Shown here: positions 22,832 through 35,240 of the stretch, one piece after another
Layout: the number at the start of each line of letters is the position of its first letter
How positions within the stretch are numbered: position 1 is the stretch's first letter
From: Myotis daubentonii
Taxonomy: Eukaryota > Chordata > Mammalia > Chiroptera > Vespertilionidae
DNA: 64,000 nt
NCBI RefSeq assembly: GCF_963259705.1
Contig: NC_081841.1
Span: forward strand, 120,923,827-120,987,826
Direction: 5' to 3'
Notes under the pieces: generated by a model
Told to the model about the DNA's origin: nothing
Seen by the model: the letters and a program-made list of their open reading frames with translations, nothing else
The model's database searches: none
Program-made: the position numbers and the translations under genes

Positions 22832-23036
22832 TTATTTATTTTTTTATTGATTTTAAGAGAGAAAGGAGGGGAGAGGGAAAGAAAGAGAAACATCAATGTA
22901 AGAGCATAACATTGATTGGTTACCTCCTGCACATCCCTTACCAGGGATCGAGTCTACAACCCAGGTATGTCCCCTGACCTGGAATCAAACCGCACATGGG
23001 ATGATGCCCAACCAAATGAGCCACACAGGCCAGGGC
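22832..23036 (-). mobile_element. Ves SINE, older
   Basis: Minus-strand SINE with a diverged tRNA head. The flanking repeats are GATACATTTTAT (22820-22831) and CAATACATTTTAT (ending 23051). The right copy of the target also served as the site for the tRNA-half insertion next to it. Confidence 0.85.
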
Positions 23037-23049
23037 AACAATACATTTT

Positions 23050-23085
23050 ATGAGACTGACGCGCTACCTACTGCGCTAACGAGGC
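23050..23085 (-). pseudogene. Retroinserted 5' half of tRNA-Met (CAU)
   Basis: On the minus strand, GCCTCGTTAGCGCAGTAGGT begins at 23085 and continues to the CAT of the anticodon at 23052-23050. This is exactly nucleotides 1-36 of elongator tRNA-Met. The 3' half is absent and there is no A-tail. Direct repeats AACAATACATTTTAT (23037-23051) and AATAATACATTTTAT (23090-23104) flank it. This matches the known class of tailless tRNA retropseudogenes. It cannot fold into a tRNA. Confidence 0.85.
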
Positions 23086-25464
23086 ACCTAATAATACATT
23101 TTATAGTGTGATCATATTAAAGAATTCAGCCAGAAATTACAGTGTTTATAGTTAAGACTTTAGACAAATATATTTGGTTGAGAATTTTTATTTCCTCCGT
23201 GAAATTTCAATAACATGTGTTTTAAATTGTTATAAAACAAAATAATCATAGCTATATTATGATAGAGCATTTTTAATTTATTTTTAAAATTTTTCAATTA
23301 CAGTTGACATACAATATTAAAATAGTTTCAGGTATAGAACATAGTGATTAGACATTTATATAACTTACAAAATGACCACCCCAAAGTCCAGTACACTCCT
23401 GACACCATACATAGTTACTACAATATTACTGACTACATCCTTTACGCCATACTTTGCATCCCTGAGACTGTTTTGTAACTACCAATTTGTACTTGATAAT
23501 CCTTTGACCTTTTTCACACAATCCCCCCAAACCCCCTCATATGGCAGCCATTCATTTGTTCTCTGTATGTATAGGTCTGCTTCTATCTTGTATTTTTGCT
23601 TGTGTTGTTTTTTATAGTCTACATATAGTAAAATAATATAGCATTTGTCTTTCTATATCTGACTTACTTCACTTAGAATAATAAATACCCTCTAGATCCC
23701 GTCCATGTTGTTGCAAATGGCAAAATGTCATTATTTTTTTTATGGCTGAGTAATATATATGTACCACTCCTTCTTTAGCCATTCATCTATCAATGGATAC
23801 TTGGGTTGTGCCATATCTTGGCTATTATAAATAATGATGCAATGGAGACAGGAGTGCATAGATCTTTTGAATTACTGTTTTGAATTTCTTCCTATAAATA
23901 CCCAGAAGTAGAATCTCTGGGTCATCTGATAGTTTTATTTTTAATTTATTTGATGAATCTCCATATTGTTTTCCATAGCACCTGAAGCAATTTACAATCC
24001 CATCTACAGTGCACAAGGGTTCTTTTTGGCCCACATCCCACCCAACAATTAGTGTTTGTTGATTTATTGATGATAGCCATTGTGAGATATGTAAGGTAAT
24101 ACCTAACTGTGGTTTTAATTTCCATTTCCCTGATGACTAGTAACTTTGACCATTTTTCCATATGTCTTTTCATCATCTGTAGGTCCCTTTTGGACAAAGT
24201 CCTACTTATTTCCTCTGCCCATTTTTTTAATTGTACTGTTTGAATTTTTTGGTGTAAAGTTGTATCAGTTCCTTATATATTTTGGGTATTAACTGCTAGT
24301 GCATGCATCATTGGCGAATATTTTCTCCCATTCTGTAGGATGGCTTTTCATTTTTTTGATGATATTCATCACTATGCAAAACTTTTTAGTTTCATATACT
24401 CCCCCTTGTTTATTTTTCTTTTTGTTTCCCTTGACTAAGAAGACATATCCTAAAACATATTACTGAGAACAATGACAAAGAGTATATTGCTTATGATTTC
24501 TATTAGAAGTTTTATGGTTTTGAGTTTACTTTTAATCCATTTGAGTTTATTCTTGCATATGGTGTAAAAGAGTGGTCTGGTTTTATTTTTTTGCATGTTT
24601 ACCATTTATTAAAGAGACTGTCTGTAACTCCATTATGTATTATCACCTACTTTGTCATACATTAACTGATCATAAAGGTGTGGCTTTATTTATCTATTTT
24701 GTCCCAATAATCAATATGTCTGTTTTTAGGCCAATACCATACTGTTTTTATTACTATGGTCTTGTAGTATAGTTTGATATCAGGAAGTATGATTCCTCCA
24801 ACTTTGCTCTTCTTTCCCAAGACTAGTGTGACTATTTGGGATATTTTATAGATCCACATAAATTTTTGGAATATTTGTTCTACTTATGTGAAATATGCCA
24901 TTGGTATCTTGATAGGAATTGCATTGAATCTATAGAATTGCTTTAGGTAGTACGGACATTTTAGCTATGTCAATCCTTCCTATCCATGAGCATGATATTC
25001 TTCCATTTATTTGAACCTTTTTCAATTTCTTTCTTCAATATCTTATAGTTTTCTAAGTACAGGTTTTTTACCACCTTCCTTAAATTTATTCCTAGGTATT
25101 TTATTCTTTTTGATGCAATTATAAATGGGCTTTTCTCAATATCTGGTAGTTTATTGGTGATTTCTAAATATATATATAGTATCCTGCAACTATACTGAAA
25201 CCATTTATTAGTTCTAACGGATTTTTGGTGAAATATTTAGAATTCTCCCTCTATAGTATATCATCTCCAAATAATGGCTGTTTTATTTATTCCTTTAAAT
25301 TCTAATGCCTTTTATTTTTTTTCTTATTGCTGTTGCTAGGTGATAAAAGTGCACATCCTAGTTTTACCCCTCATCTTAAAGAAAAAGTTTTCAACTTTTC
25401 ACCACTGAGTATGATATTGGCTGCATATGTCATATATAGCCTCTATAATATTGAGGCATGTTCA

Positions 25465-25967
25465 CTACAGCCCCACTTTCCTATGAGTTTTTACTGTATA
25501 CAGATGTTGGATATAGTAAAATACTTTTTCTGAATCTACTGACATGAGTGCATGATTTTTATACTTCATTTTGTTAATGAGGTATATCCCATTAATTGAC
25601 TTGCGGATATTGTACCAACCTTGCATCCTAGAAATAATTCTCACTTGACTATGGTGTATATGCTTTTTAATATATTGCTGAATCTGAATTGCTAATATTT
25701 TGCTGAGAATTTTTCCATCTACTATGTTCATCAGGGATAATGGCCTCTCTCTTCTCCTTTTGGTACCCCTATGATGTGAATGCTGATATGCTTGATGTTG
25801 CCACAGAGAACCCTTCCTCTATCCTCATTTTTTTTAAAATTCTTTTTCTTTTCCTGTGTTGACTGAATGTTTTCTGCTACTTTGTCTTCCAGATTATTGA
25901 ATAGAAACTCTACTCCATGTGATATACTGATTCCCTCTAATATATCCTTCATTTCAGTATTATTCAT
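25465..25967 (-). pseudogene. L1 ORF2/ORF1 deletion junction
   Basis: 25465-25731 reads on the minus strand as a reverse transcriptase segment (MNIVDGKILSKILAIQIQ start). 25731-25967 reads as the end of the ORF1 coiled coil, with IIGVPKGEERG immediately before the junction. About 2 kb of a normal L1 is therefore missing. Several substitutions and stops are present. Confidence 0.7.
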
Positions 25968-26533
25968 TCCTGACTGTACTTTTATATGTTTCTCTTTTTT
26001 TATTATTTTTTGTCTCTATGTTGGAATTCTCACTGAGTTCATCTATTATTTCGCTAAATTCATTGAGAATCCTTGTAACCAGTGGTTTCAAATCTGTATT
26101 AGGTACACTGCCTGCCTTCATTTTATTTAATTCTTTTTCTGGAGTTTTGTCTTGTTCTTTCATTTGAGACATGTTTCTTTGTCTCCTCATTTCTCCCAGG
26201 CTCAGCAAAGTGACTATATATAGTAGGTTTCCAGTGGGGCTCAGTAGCACAGTCTCCCTGATCACCTGAGCTGGTGCTCCAGAAGTGTCCCTTGTGTGGG
26301 TTCTATGTGCCGTCCTGTTGTAAGTAAGCCTTGATTGTTGTTGGCACATCAGTGGGCAGAACTGACCTTCAAGCTTACTGGTTGTGAGGGCTACTATAGT
26401 GGACAAGATGTTCTGTAGGTGCTGACCTGATAAGCAGGAGTCACTTTAACAGGGTTTGGTGCCAATGGAATCTGCCTTTTAGATGTGTCATTTGTGGACC
26501 TGGGTGGGTAGTGTTATAGTGTAGTAAAATGCT

Positions 26534-26990
26534 AGCCACCATGTGGTGTTGTAGTGGAGCCTCTTGGAGGGCTACAGTACAATCCAATGTCAGCTGCCAC
26601 TTGTGTCCACCTTGGGGCTACTTGGTAAGAGCTAGAAAGTGATCTGTATTTGGTTGCCACTTGTGCTGGTCTTGGAGGCACTTGTGAGAGGCTATGCTAT
26701 GAATCAAGGCCATCTGCCACTAGTACAGAGCTTTGGGCCCTTTGGTGCATACCATGATGTGACCTGAAATCAGCTGCCACTTTTGCTAAGCTTGTCACTG
26801 CTTAGTTGAAGTTCTGTTCCATGCTAAGGCTGGCTGCCATTTATGCGAGGCTTGGGACCACTTGGTGGAATCTACAATGCAAGTTGAGACCAGTTGCCAC
26901 TTTGTGCCTGGCTTGGAGCTGCTTAGCAAGAGGTAGAGGGCATGGCCAGGCTAACTGTTGCTTCTTTGGGATTTGTGGACCTTTAAAAGA
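26534..26990 (-). repeat. 60 bp monomer array in the L1 5' UTR
   Basis: CTGCCAC-like cores start at 26594, 26654, 26714, 26774, 26834, 26894 and, degenerate, 26954, a period of exactly 60 bp. A further degenerate unit lies at 26534. The array is in the position of an L1 promoter, upstream of ORF1 on the minus strand. Confidence 0.85.
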
Positions 26991-27776
26991 TTTTGGGAAA
27001 GTCTGCAGCATGAGCCCAGGCAGACTGCTGGTATGGAAAAGCCATTAAAAGATGTTTCAACCCAGTGTATGAGTTGTGTGGGGCCAGGTCTCAGGAAATC
27101 ACCAACACAAGGTGAACAAGTTAGCTCAGATTTAATCCCAGCTTGAGCCTGCAAGCTTGGTGGGGGGAAAGTTCGAGAAAGTAATAATGATGCCTGCCAG
27201 CACTTCTGTCCCTGAAGAAAGCTGCCCCAACCCCTGCCTCTCCAGCCTTCACGCTGAAGTTAATCAATTCAGTTCCGCCCTGTATTTATGTCTCTGGTGC
27301 TTTTCAAGCTGCTGCCTCTGAACTGAAGCTTAAAATGAGTGAGTTTGTGAGTGAGAGGCCATCTGTGGGCCCCCAAAAGAATCAACTTGGTCTCTAGCAG
27401 CCCTCAAACTTACTCAGATGATATCCCTGCTGGTTTTCAGTCAGACGATAATGAAGATTCCTCTTCCCAACACTGCTTGTCTGGTTGAAGAGCTACATTT
27501 GGAGCTGGGACCACTCATTTCTCAGGTGAAAACAATGCAGACAATATACCTCTTCTGATTCTTACTCACCACACTGTGGGTGTGTGACCTCTCTGTTCTA
27601 TGTCTCCATCTCGCCTACCAGTCTCCAAAGCGGCTTCTTTGTCTCCTTATAGAAATTTATTTCAGTTAGTCCTCAGGTGGTTTCAGTAATGGCTGTTCTA
27701 TAATATAGTTGTGATTTTGATACAGTTGTGGGAGGTGGAGGGCACAGAGATCACCTACTCTGTCATCTTGACCCTG

Positions 27777-28339
27777 TAGCTTTAGAATTTGGACATTTTG
27801 AACATGTATTTGAGCCATTTCTTAGAATTCTGTTTTGAGGATAACCATAATCAGGCCATCTCCCTGAAGCAATATTTAGCTTTTAATAGTTAAGCATATA
27901 TCCAAGTTAGGGTTCTAAATTTTACATACATGTATTTTGTTTTGGAAACTTTTACATTTTATAGAAAAAGTTAAACAACAGTACAGAGTGTTCCTACCTA
28001 GTAGTCACCCAACTTCTTCATAACATAGTACACATGTGAAAACTAAGAAATCAACAGAGGTATAATATTATCAACTAATCTACATATTTTATTCATATTT
28101 CAACAGTTTTCCTTCATGTGCTTTTTCTATTCAGGATCCAATACATGATAGCAGCTTTCACTTAATCATCATATATCCTTACTAACTAGTATACTCCTTT
28201 GATCTGTGGGAGTTTCCCATTACTTCTTTGCCATGCCCTTCAACAGTTTTGAGGAGGACTGGTCAAATGTTTTATAGAATGTATCTCAAAATTTGGGGTT
28301 GTATGAGGCTTTCTCTGGATTATATTAGGGTTATTTATT
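27777..28339. other. No gene or clear repeat
   Basis: AT-rich. I see no exon or recognisable element, though part may be the old L1 hosting the hAT at 28348. Confidence 0.35.
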
Positions 28340-28347
28340 TTTTAGAA

Positions 28348-28570
28348 CAGCGGTTCTCACCCTGTGGGTCGCGACCCCTTTGGTGGTCAAACGACTCTTT
28401 CACAGGGGTTGCCTAAATACATCCTGAATATCAGATATTTACATTACAATTCATCAGTAGCAAAATTACACTTATGAAGTAGCAACGAAAATAATTTTAT
28501 GGTTGGGGGTCACTACAACATGAGGAGCTGTATTAAAGGGTCATGGCATTAGGAATGTCGAGAACCACTG
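28348..28570. mobile_element. Nonautonomous hAT transposon, SPIN/URR1-like
   Basis: A 223 bp element with termini CAGCGGTTCTCACCCTGTGG and GTCGAGAACCACTG. It is flanked by a perfect 8 bp duplication TTTTAGAA (28340-28347 and 28571-28578). The termini agree with the SPIN copy at 3056-3278 but the interior differs. Confidence 0.88.
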
Positions 28571-29400
28571 TTTTAGAAGAATAACACAAAGGTGAAGTAT
28601 ATGACTGTTGATATTACCCTATCAATAGTGAAAATCACTGCCAGGTTTTATTATTCTTTGAAAGAAAGCAGTAAATTTATCCAATACTCATGAAGAGAAG
28701 ACTTAAGTTCCATCTCCAGGTGGGAGAATTTGTAGCATATATTATTTGGAACAAACTTCTCAATTGTAATGATAGATGCCAAAACTATTTCCAGCTCAGT
28801 TAACAATTACAGTATATGATTATCTCACAACCTGTATTCCAGGCACTTGACATAAATTATATACTATCTTTTACAAAGGACCAACCCACACAGACATCAG
28901 TTTAGCTTCATTTCTGAACCCCAGTCAGATTCTCTGTTAGACAATCAATTCCTCAATATACAACTAAGATGCTGAGCTTATGTAATATCTCATTTTTTAG
29001 CAGTTTTAAAGGTTATTCTTTTTAGATTTTTAGGTATGTAATAAAACCACCTATAAATAATGATACCTATTTTCTCCTCCCTAATAATTGGGTGTTGTAT
29101 TTGTTTCAAACGTTGAACAAGTAATGATTAGATTATTGTATGAATGCTACCAATATTTCACATTTATTTTATATCAACTATTTAAGATCAATATTTTATC
29201 ATACATAAGAAATGTTCTGATTTTATCAGAACTATATGTTAAATTGTACCTATTACCTTTTTGCTAACTATTCAAATTATCACATGGCAGTATACTATAA
29301 TTAACAACTTTATATCTGCTCTCACTTAGTCTAAAACCAAATGAGGAAGCAGAGTGGTTTTATTCATTTATAGAACCAAAAATGAGCTTCAAGAATGTTT
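28571..29400. other. No gene or clear repeat
   Basis: AT-rich intronic-looking sequence. Confidence 0.35.
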
Positions 29401-31500
29401 TCAAGACCACTAAAAAGATATATAGCTAGGTCTATATATATAGATATATAGATATATATATTATAATGTTTTAAACTTATTTTCTAAAACTTCTGTAATT
29501 TCAGTGTGTATTTTCTCTTTGACACAAATATTGTTTAATAAATTTTAAATTTCTAAGTAGATTTTTTGGTTCCAGATTTCGTTACTATTTTCTAATGTTA
29601 CTGCATATTAATAAGATAATCTTTCCTGTTTTGTTTCTGTCTTGAAAATTTTCTCTAATGTCTACTACATCACTTCAAATTTTTATATATGCTCCTTGGA
29701 CACTTAAAGTCATATTCTTCACTAACAAGATACAGAGTTCAAACTATATTAATTAGATTTATGTTATTATTTATATTACTTTCTCTCTACACTTGTTTTG
29801 AACTAAGATCAATAAATTAAAGTTTGTTTTAATGTTTAAACTTAGTATTTGTCTACTTCCCCTTTCATTTCTGTTTCAAGAAGGTTTCATCCTTTGATAA
29901 TTTAAAGTATCTCTCTTTATACTGTTTGTTGCTTTTTGTCTTTTAGAATTTTTCCACTATTAAGTCATGATTACTTCTTTTTATCATTTGTATTTATGTG
30001 GTATACCTTTATTCATCCTTTTATTTTCAGCATTTCTCTAATTCACTTTGATTTTAGGATGTTTCTTGAATATAGAACTGTAATTTTTCTCTTTAATATT
30101 TTGAAAGCTTCATAGTTTTATTGAACTGCTTATCTTTGTAACTATAAAGGAATCAGAGGTCCTCTATATGTTTACAAAGTGTATTTTCCTAATATAAGCA
30201 ATGATAATCATATTTACTCTTAATTTTTCCTCTCTTCTGTCATCAAATTTAGCCAATAGTCCTATATTTCTACTATTTCATTTGTCAGCTTACATGGGTA
30301 TCATTTGACTCTTTGGATCTACTTTGCTTTCTATATTTCCTCAGTCGTTTCCCAATTTATTATAATTGTACCATTTATAAATTATTACATGATATAAAAA
30401 GTAAATTCTGGTCTGCAACTCTAATTCAAACATTTGTTTTAATCTTGGTTTTACTGTTAAATTAATGCATTGCTCTCCAATAGTCCTTAGCTGTAGTCTG
30501 CCTAACTGGCTGGACTTCATTTCCTGCCCCCAAAATTTCCTAAAGTATTATTCAGAAAAACACAATTACTTGTAGTTAAAAATTGTTTGTCAGAACCCTT
30601 TTTACTTCAAGTATCCTTTGTCTCACATTTTCTTCATTTCAATACCTTATGGTTGGTGCTTTACGTTACCTGTGTTGAAGGTTGTTGTAGAAAAGTTAAG
30701 GCAAGACTCAAAATATTTTTTTCTCCTTATTTGCATACTGCAAAGTATTCTTTACTTATATTTAAATCCAATAGTATACTTTTGTGCCGATCATTCAAGA
30801 AATTTTCCCTGATAAACAGTATGACCTTTGGTACAGATGACAAAATCTTGTATTAGGATTTCACTAAATTACAGTTGTATATATTTATTTAGTCCAGTGT
30901 CCCAATTTTCTTACTTGAAAATGCTATTTATGCTATTGTTGGAACTTCTGCGCTTTCTACGTCTATAATTTTCTCTGTAATCCTTGATATAATCTTATTA
31001 ATACATATTATTTGCTCTGTTTCCAATTTTATCTCCCCTGTATCTTAGTATGCTATCCACACAATTTATTTTCCTTGAGCTTCTTCTGAATTTATTTTTA
31101 TTTGTGTGAAAGATTTTTTCCTTTAATTTTTCCCCAAAGTTATGTAAGCTCGTGGTTCAATACTTCCAAGTTATCCTACCATTTCTTCCAACTTCTTGAA
31201 ATTCTGTTTAGTAGTTGTCCTTCCTCAGAAGCAAATCATTTATTTCTTATTTTTTTAACTTATGGTAAAATTTCTAATCACAATTATGTACTCAGCAATT
31301 TTTTCACATTTCTATATTTTGAAATGTGCTTTCTTTACAAGTTTTATGAGATGCATCTTGGTTAAAATCTTTTATTAATATCTCCTAATCAATTTCTTTA
31401 AGTAAGCAACCCTTTTCTCTTAATATTAAAGTACGTATGTTTCTCACTTTCAGTAACCTATATACTGTTCCCTCATAAATGGGTAACTCTTTCCTAATAT
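29400..31500 (-). mobile_element. Very old L1 relics, minus strand
   Basis: The stretch 29470-29720 has the order of phrases of the complement of L1 ORF2. Further parts to about 31500 look like decayed L1 or HAL1. Divergence is high, and limits are approximate. Confidence 0.4.
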
Positions 31501-32320
31501 CTGGTTACACTGAATCAGTCTTCACATCATTGCTATCTTTATTCTCCCATACTTAACTATTGTTTTGATAACAAAACAAAAATAATATCTTTTACCTGGA
31601 TTTTGTGCAGTTTTCATCAGTGCTATCAGTAAACTTTTGGTAAATTTAAACACTAAAAAGAACTGCCAACAGTAAGGTTCTAAGAGGAATCCTATGTAGC
31701 AATATTTCAATGAAAGCACAAATTTTGGGTGGCTCATTTGCATAGAAAATGGATTTAAAAAAGAGTAATCATGCAGTGGTCAAAACAGTATAAAAAAACT
31801 TATACCAGCAGTTGACTTTTAAAGTAGCTGACTTCTGGACTTTGGGGAAAAAAGATATTTTAGGAGTTTTAAATCACTAAACTGATCAATAAGCCCAATG
31901 CCAGTAAAGCCCAATGTAACAAATAATAAAATACTGACGTAGCATGTAAGCAAAGAAATAGCTCTAAGGAAATTTCAATATACATGATATTCCCTGTGTC
32001 AAGTAAATTTTCATTGAAATCATATCCATATGTGCTTTACTTTATTTGATGAAATATTTTATTATTGTCCTTAAAATGAACAATATTTTTCAACAAGCAT
32101 ATAGGAGTACACTATGTTACTGAAATTGTGATCTTTGTTCTATAATCTACTATTAATAAATATTGTTTTATAAAACATTTTTGCAACTTTTGCTATAAGA
32201 AGCTATTTTCCATTGTAAGATTATTCCAGTCAGAATGCATGTAAAATTAGATACAAAAGAAGTAAAAATACAATTTCAGTAGACATTTCTATTAATTCAT
32301 TATAAAAAACTTCTACTTAC
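31501..32320. other. NBEA: Intron sequence 3' of the last NBEA exon in the window
   Basis: AT-rich unique-looking sequence. No further exon is seen below 32321, so the next exon must lie outside the window. Confidence 0.5.
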
Positions 32321-32413
32321 TTGTGACCTAAATGCTTCAGAAAGTATCCCAAAACCTTCAGAGCTTGAACCCAAATACTTTCACTTTTTGAAGCCAATAA
32401 TTTGTAGATTACC
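32321..32413 (-). CDS. NBEA: NBEA exon F, armadillo-type region
   Basis: A 93 bp minus-strand exon. The acceptor TTTTTAG precedes 32413 and the donor GTAAGTAG follows 32321. The first base completes an arginine codon split with exon E; then 30 codons read VIYKLLASKSESIWVQALK... to LGH, with two bases left over for the next lysine. The helix-rich sequence belongs to the N-terminal armadillo-type region conserved in neurobeachin-family (BEACH) proteins. The SESIWVQALK wording agrees with NBEA as I recall it; the paralogue LRBA differs here. NBEA is a large neuronal scaffold of the secretory pathway that binds PKA and affects receptor trafficking to synapses. No stop or frameshift is seen. Confidence 0.88.
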
Positions 32414-32799
32414 CTAAAAATATAAAAACCAATGATCTTTTAAACTTCTACAAATATTGAAAATATAAGTACTGTATCCTTTACAATTAAATGACACATA
32501 CATAAAATATAAAATACCACTCAGGACTTCAAATTCTTGGAAAAAAGAAAAAAATTAGCACATTTTATTAATTTTTATTTAAACTTGACCTTCAAAAATA
32601 TATTAACAAAAAACTATGTCTCACTTGTTTACATAATTACTTTACAATCTTCATAAATAAAGTTAATCTTCAAAGTCCTTTACTTTGTCCTCTTGCTCTA
32701 AAACATTTTTCATCTATATTATTGCCATTGCACTGCCATTGCCCTAACTCATCATCCCTAACACTGATGAATAAAATAATTGCTCTAATGATCTCACTA

Positions 32800-33065
32800 C
32801 AATTTTGTCCCTCTCCAACTCTTTTCCACACAGTTGACTATATTTTACAAAATGGAAATCTGAGCAAATAAGTTCCCCATTAAGAATTCGTTAATTTTCA
32901 TCAACAACAGAACAAAATCAAAATTTAGCATTCTATGGACCTTCCAATCCTGGCCATTATTCTAGCTCTTGATCCTAAACTCATTAATTTTCTTGTGCTC
33001 TCTTTGGCTGAATTATACCATACTCTCATTTTCCTGCAAAAAACAAGTTGCTCTTCCCACTTCTT
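32800..33065 (+). mobile_element. Possible L2 3' end fragment
   Basis: The succession of phrases resembles the ancient mammalian L2 3' region, but it is much decayed and the limits are uncertain. Confidence 0.4.
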
Positions 33066-33067
33066 GA

Positions 33068-33800
33068 AATATCTTTATTTTTTTAAATTTATCTTTATTG
33101 TTGTATTACAGATGTTGCCTTAATTCCACCCATTGAACCCCTCACCCACTCCCAGGCCTTCACTGCACTATGGTCTGTGTCCATATATGCATACTAGAGG
33201 CCCTATGCATCCTTGCACCGGTGGGGTCCCTCGACCTGGCCTGCAGACATCCCCTGAGGGGTCACAGCATGTAAGAGGGCACAGGCCAGGCTGAGGACTC
33301 TACCGGTGCAAGATTGGGGCCGGGGAGGGACCAGGGTGTGTCTGGCCCATGTCACCCAGTCCTCATTGGGGCCCATCAGGGCCAGCTAACTGGGGAGGTA
33401 CCACAGTAGGTTGGCCGGGTGGGGAGGGACTGAGAGAGGGCTCCAGGGTGTGTCCAGCCCATCTTGCCCAGTCCCTATTGGCCAGACCCCAGCAGCAAGC
33501 TAACCTATCGGTCGGAGCACATGCCCCCTGGTGGTCAGTGTGCATCATAGCTACGGGTTGAACAGGTGAATGGTCACTTAGGCTTTTATATATATAGATA
33601 GTTCTTTGGTTAATCTCTTTCTGTCCCTCCACCCCCTTCCATCTGAGATTCCACAGTCTGTTTTGTGGTTCTATGTCTCTGGATCTATTTTGTTCATCAG
33701 TTTATTTTTGTTCATTAGATTGTACATATAAGTGACATCATGTGATACTTGTCTTTCTCTGACTGGCTTATTTCTTAGAATAATACTCTCCAGTATAGTA
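33068..33800 (-). mobile_element. L1 3' end, minus strand, interrupted by a Helitron
   Basis: A T-rich tail complement at 33068-33100, then a C-rich 3' UTR to 33193. The L1 resumes at 33599 (TAGTTCTTTGG) and continues into the ORF2 end to about 33800. It has the same 3' UTR type as 1297-2520. Confidence 0.8.
33194..33598 (-). mobile_element. Nonautonomous Helitron in an L1 3' UTR
   Basis: CTAG at 33194-33197 preceded by A; 5' end complementary to TCTATATATATAAAAGCC ending 33598, followed by T. The interior has an inverted piece (ACCTGGCCTG near 33234 and CAGGCCAGGCTGAGG near 33281) and the CCCCCTGGTGGTCAGTG motif. Confidence 0.88.
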
Positions 33801-34012
33801 ATGATTTAATTACTCTTCTTGAGACCTGAGATCCATTTTCTATACACCTCATCAGATAAGTTTTGGAGGTTATATAGCAGCTTCCTCCATTTATTTCCTT
33901 TTAATGAGTAAGACTGCTATATTTATTCAAAAGTTCATAGAATAGGGTCCATTCTAGAAAGCACAACTATACTCAATTAAAGTCTATTAAAATACTAATA
34001 TTATACTCATAC

Positions 34013-34110
34013 CTTATTCCATTTCTTTGATCAAATGCTGGTATCATTGAGGCTGGATGTTCTGACATTAAAGCCACTAGTAACTGTAATACATCATGAA
34101 TATTTTCATC
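34013..34110 (-). CDS. NBEA: NBEA exon E
   Basis: A 98 bp minus-strand exon. The acceptor TTATGCAG precedes 34110 and the donor GTATGAGT follows 34013. It reads [20 protein letters not shown] through to FDQRNGI and ends with AG, the first two bases of an arginine codon completed by exon F (phase 2). All 32 full codons are open. The sequence is nearly invariant among vertebrate neurobeachins and is part of the N-terminal armadillo-type region, upstream of the PH-BEACH and WD40 domains. Only 92 bp of intron (34111-34202) separate it from exon D. Alternative: LRBA, less likely from the residues seen. Confidence 0.9.
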
Positions 34111-34202
34111 CTGCATAAGAATAACCAAAATTTCTTTAGTTAAAACTTTATGCTATGCTTTGAATAAAATAATTAAAATAGAAGACCCAGACCATGTCCT
34201 AC

Positions 34203-34265
34203 CTCATGCATTGTAAGTAGGTAATTTAATATACTCTGAAGTTCATCTTCTTTGACCCCTCGATC
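34203..34265 (-). CDS. NBEA: NBEA exon D
   Basis: A 63 bp minus-strand exon of 21 codons, phase 0 at both ends: DRGVKEDELQSILNYLLTMH then E. The acceptor AACATTAG precedes 34265 and the donor GTAGGACA follows 34203. Because it is a multiple of three with phase-0 borders it could be skipped without a frameshift, but I see no evidence that it is. The sequence matches the neurobeachin family exactly in the expected place between exons C and E. Confidence 0.9.
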
Positions 34266-34582
34266 CTAATGTTTAAAGACAGTATTAAGTTAAATCTAAA
34301 ATTAAAACTTTAATTAAAGGCATGAAAATGAGCATTTTAAAGAAATTTTTAAAAACTTAAAAGAAGAATGTTTTAGTTAAAATATCTAGACACTTCATAA
34401 TCAAGAGACTATATTACTTCAGTTTAAATAAATAAATATTTAGAAATTTATATCTAGTCTCTAAAGTTGTTACTATTTGATTGACATTCCCTACAAAGAG
34501 TTAGTATATTTTGATCATGTTATTGTATCAATAATCACTATTTTTAAATATATACTCTTTTCTTAAAATACTGCAAATTACT

Positions 34583-34773
34583 GCCCCTGCCAGTGTTGCT
34601 CAGTGGTTGACTATCGCCCTATAAACCAGGAGGTCAAGTTCCTAGTGAGGGCACATACCTGGGGGGGCATGCAGGAGGCAGCCAATCAATGATTCTCTCT
34701 CATCATTGATGTTTCTATCTCTCCCTCTCCCTTCCATTATGAAATCACTAAAAATTAAATAAAATTTTAAAAT
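34583..34773 (+). mobile_element. Ves SINE in an NBEA intron
   Basis: Plus-strand SINE with a diverged head, flanked by CTGCAAATTACT (34571-34582) and ATGCAAATTACT (34774-34785). Confidence 0.85.
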
Positions 34774-35160
34774 AATGCAAATTACTATAAAACTTCACAA
34801 TACTGAGAATTTTATCTTTATTTTCCATTTTAAAAATATTAATCTTTTAAAAATCCTACTTTGATAAAATACATTAATCTAAGCCTTATTAAAAGAGGAC
34901 ACACAATTTTCTGGAATAAAATCTTTATTCTTGTTTCATATTCACATGTTCCTTGCCTTTGTGCTATAACACTTAATATAGAGGATAGCAAAGAGTAGTT
35001 AACAAAAAGTAAAATTCAACAAAAGTTAATACTAAGATTTATAAAATTTTTAAAGCAATCCATGAATTTTTTGTGCTAATTTTATGATTATTTTAAACTA
35101 TACCAAAAATTCCTTTTCACCTAATATATTGTAATTCTGAATTACATAAAATTATTTTAC

Positions 35161-35240
35161 CTTTAGTATTAGCTGTTTCAGAAAAAGTAGCATAAATGCC
35201 CGTAGTGATATAATTTCTTTTTGTGATGGCCGCGGACCAT
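35161..35240 (-). CDS. NBEA: NBEA exon C
   Basis: An 80 bp minus-strand exon. The acceptor TTATTTCAG precedes 35240 and the donor GTAAAATA follows 35161. The first two bases complete the aspartate codon begun in exon B; it then reads GPRPSQKEIISLRAFMLLFL and KQLILK and ends in phase 0. It lies 12.1 kb downstream of exon B in transcript order; that intron holds the ERV, a HAL1 chimera, two Helitrons and SINEs. The residues fit NBEA better than LRBA from memory. No defects are seen. Confidence 0.9.

Larger units (their letters stand above)
23275..27776 (-). mobile_element. Internally deleted L1, nearly complete at both ends
   Basis: The minus-strand 3' UTR (23275-23700) is followed by ORF2 C-terminal and reverse transcriptase sequence to about 25735. 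There the frame jumps to ORF1 (25735-26400). A long 5' UTR runs to 27776, where the minus strand starts near CAGGGTCAAGATGACAGAG. The end of ORF1, the endonuclease and the start of the reverse transcriptase are missing. The 5' UTR contains a 60 bp monomer array (26534-26990). Confidence 0.8.
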
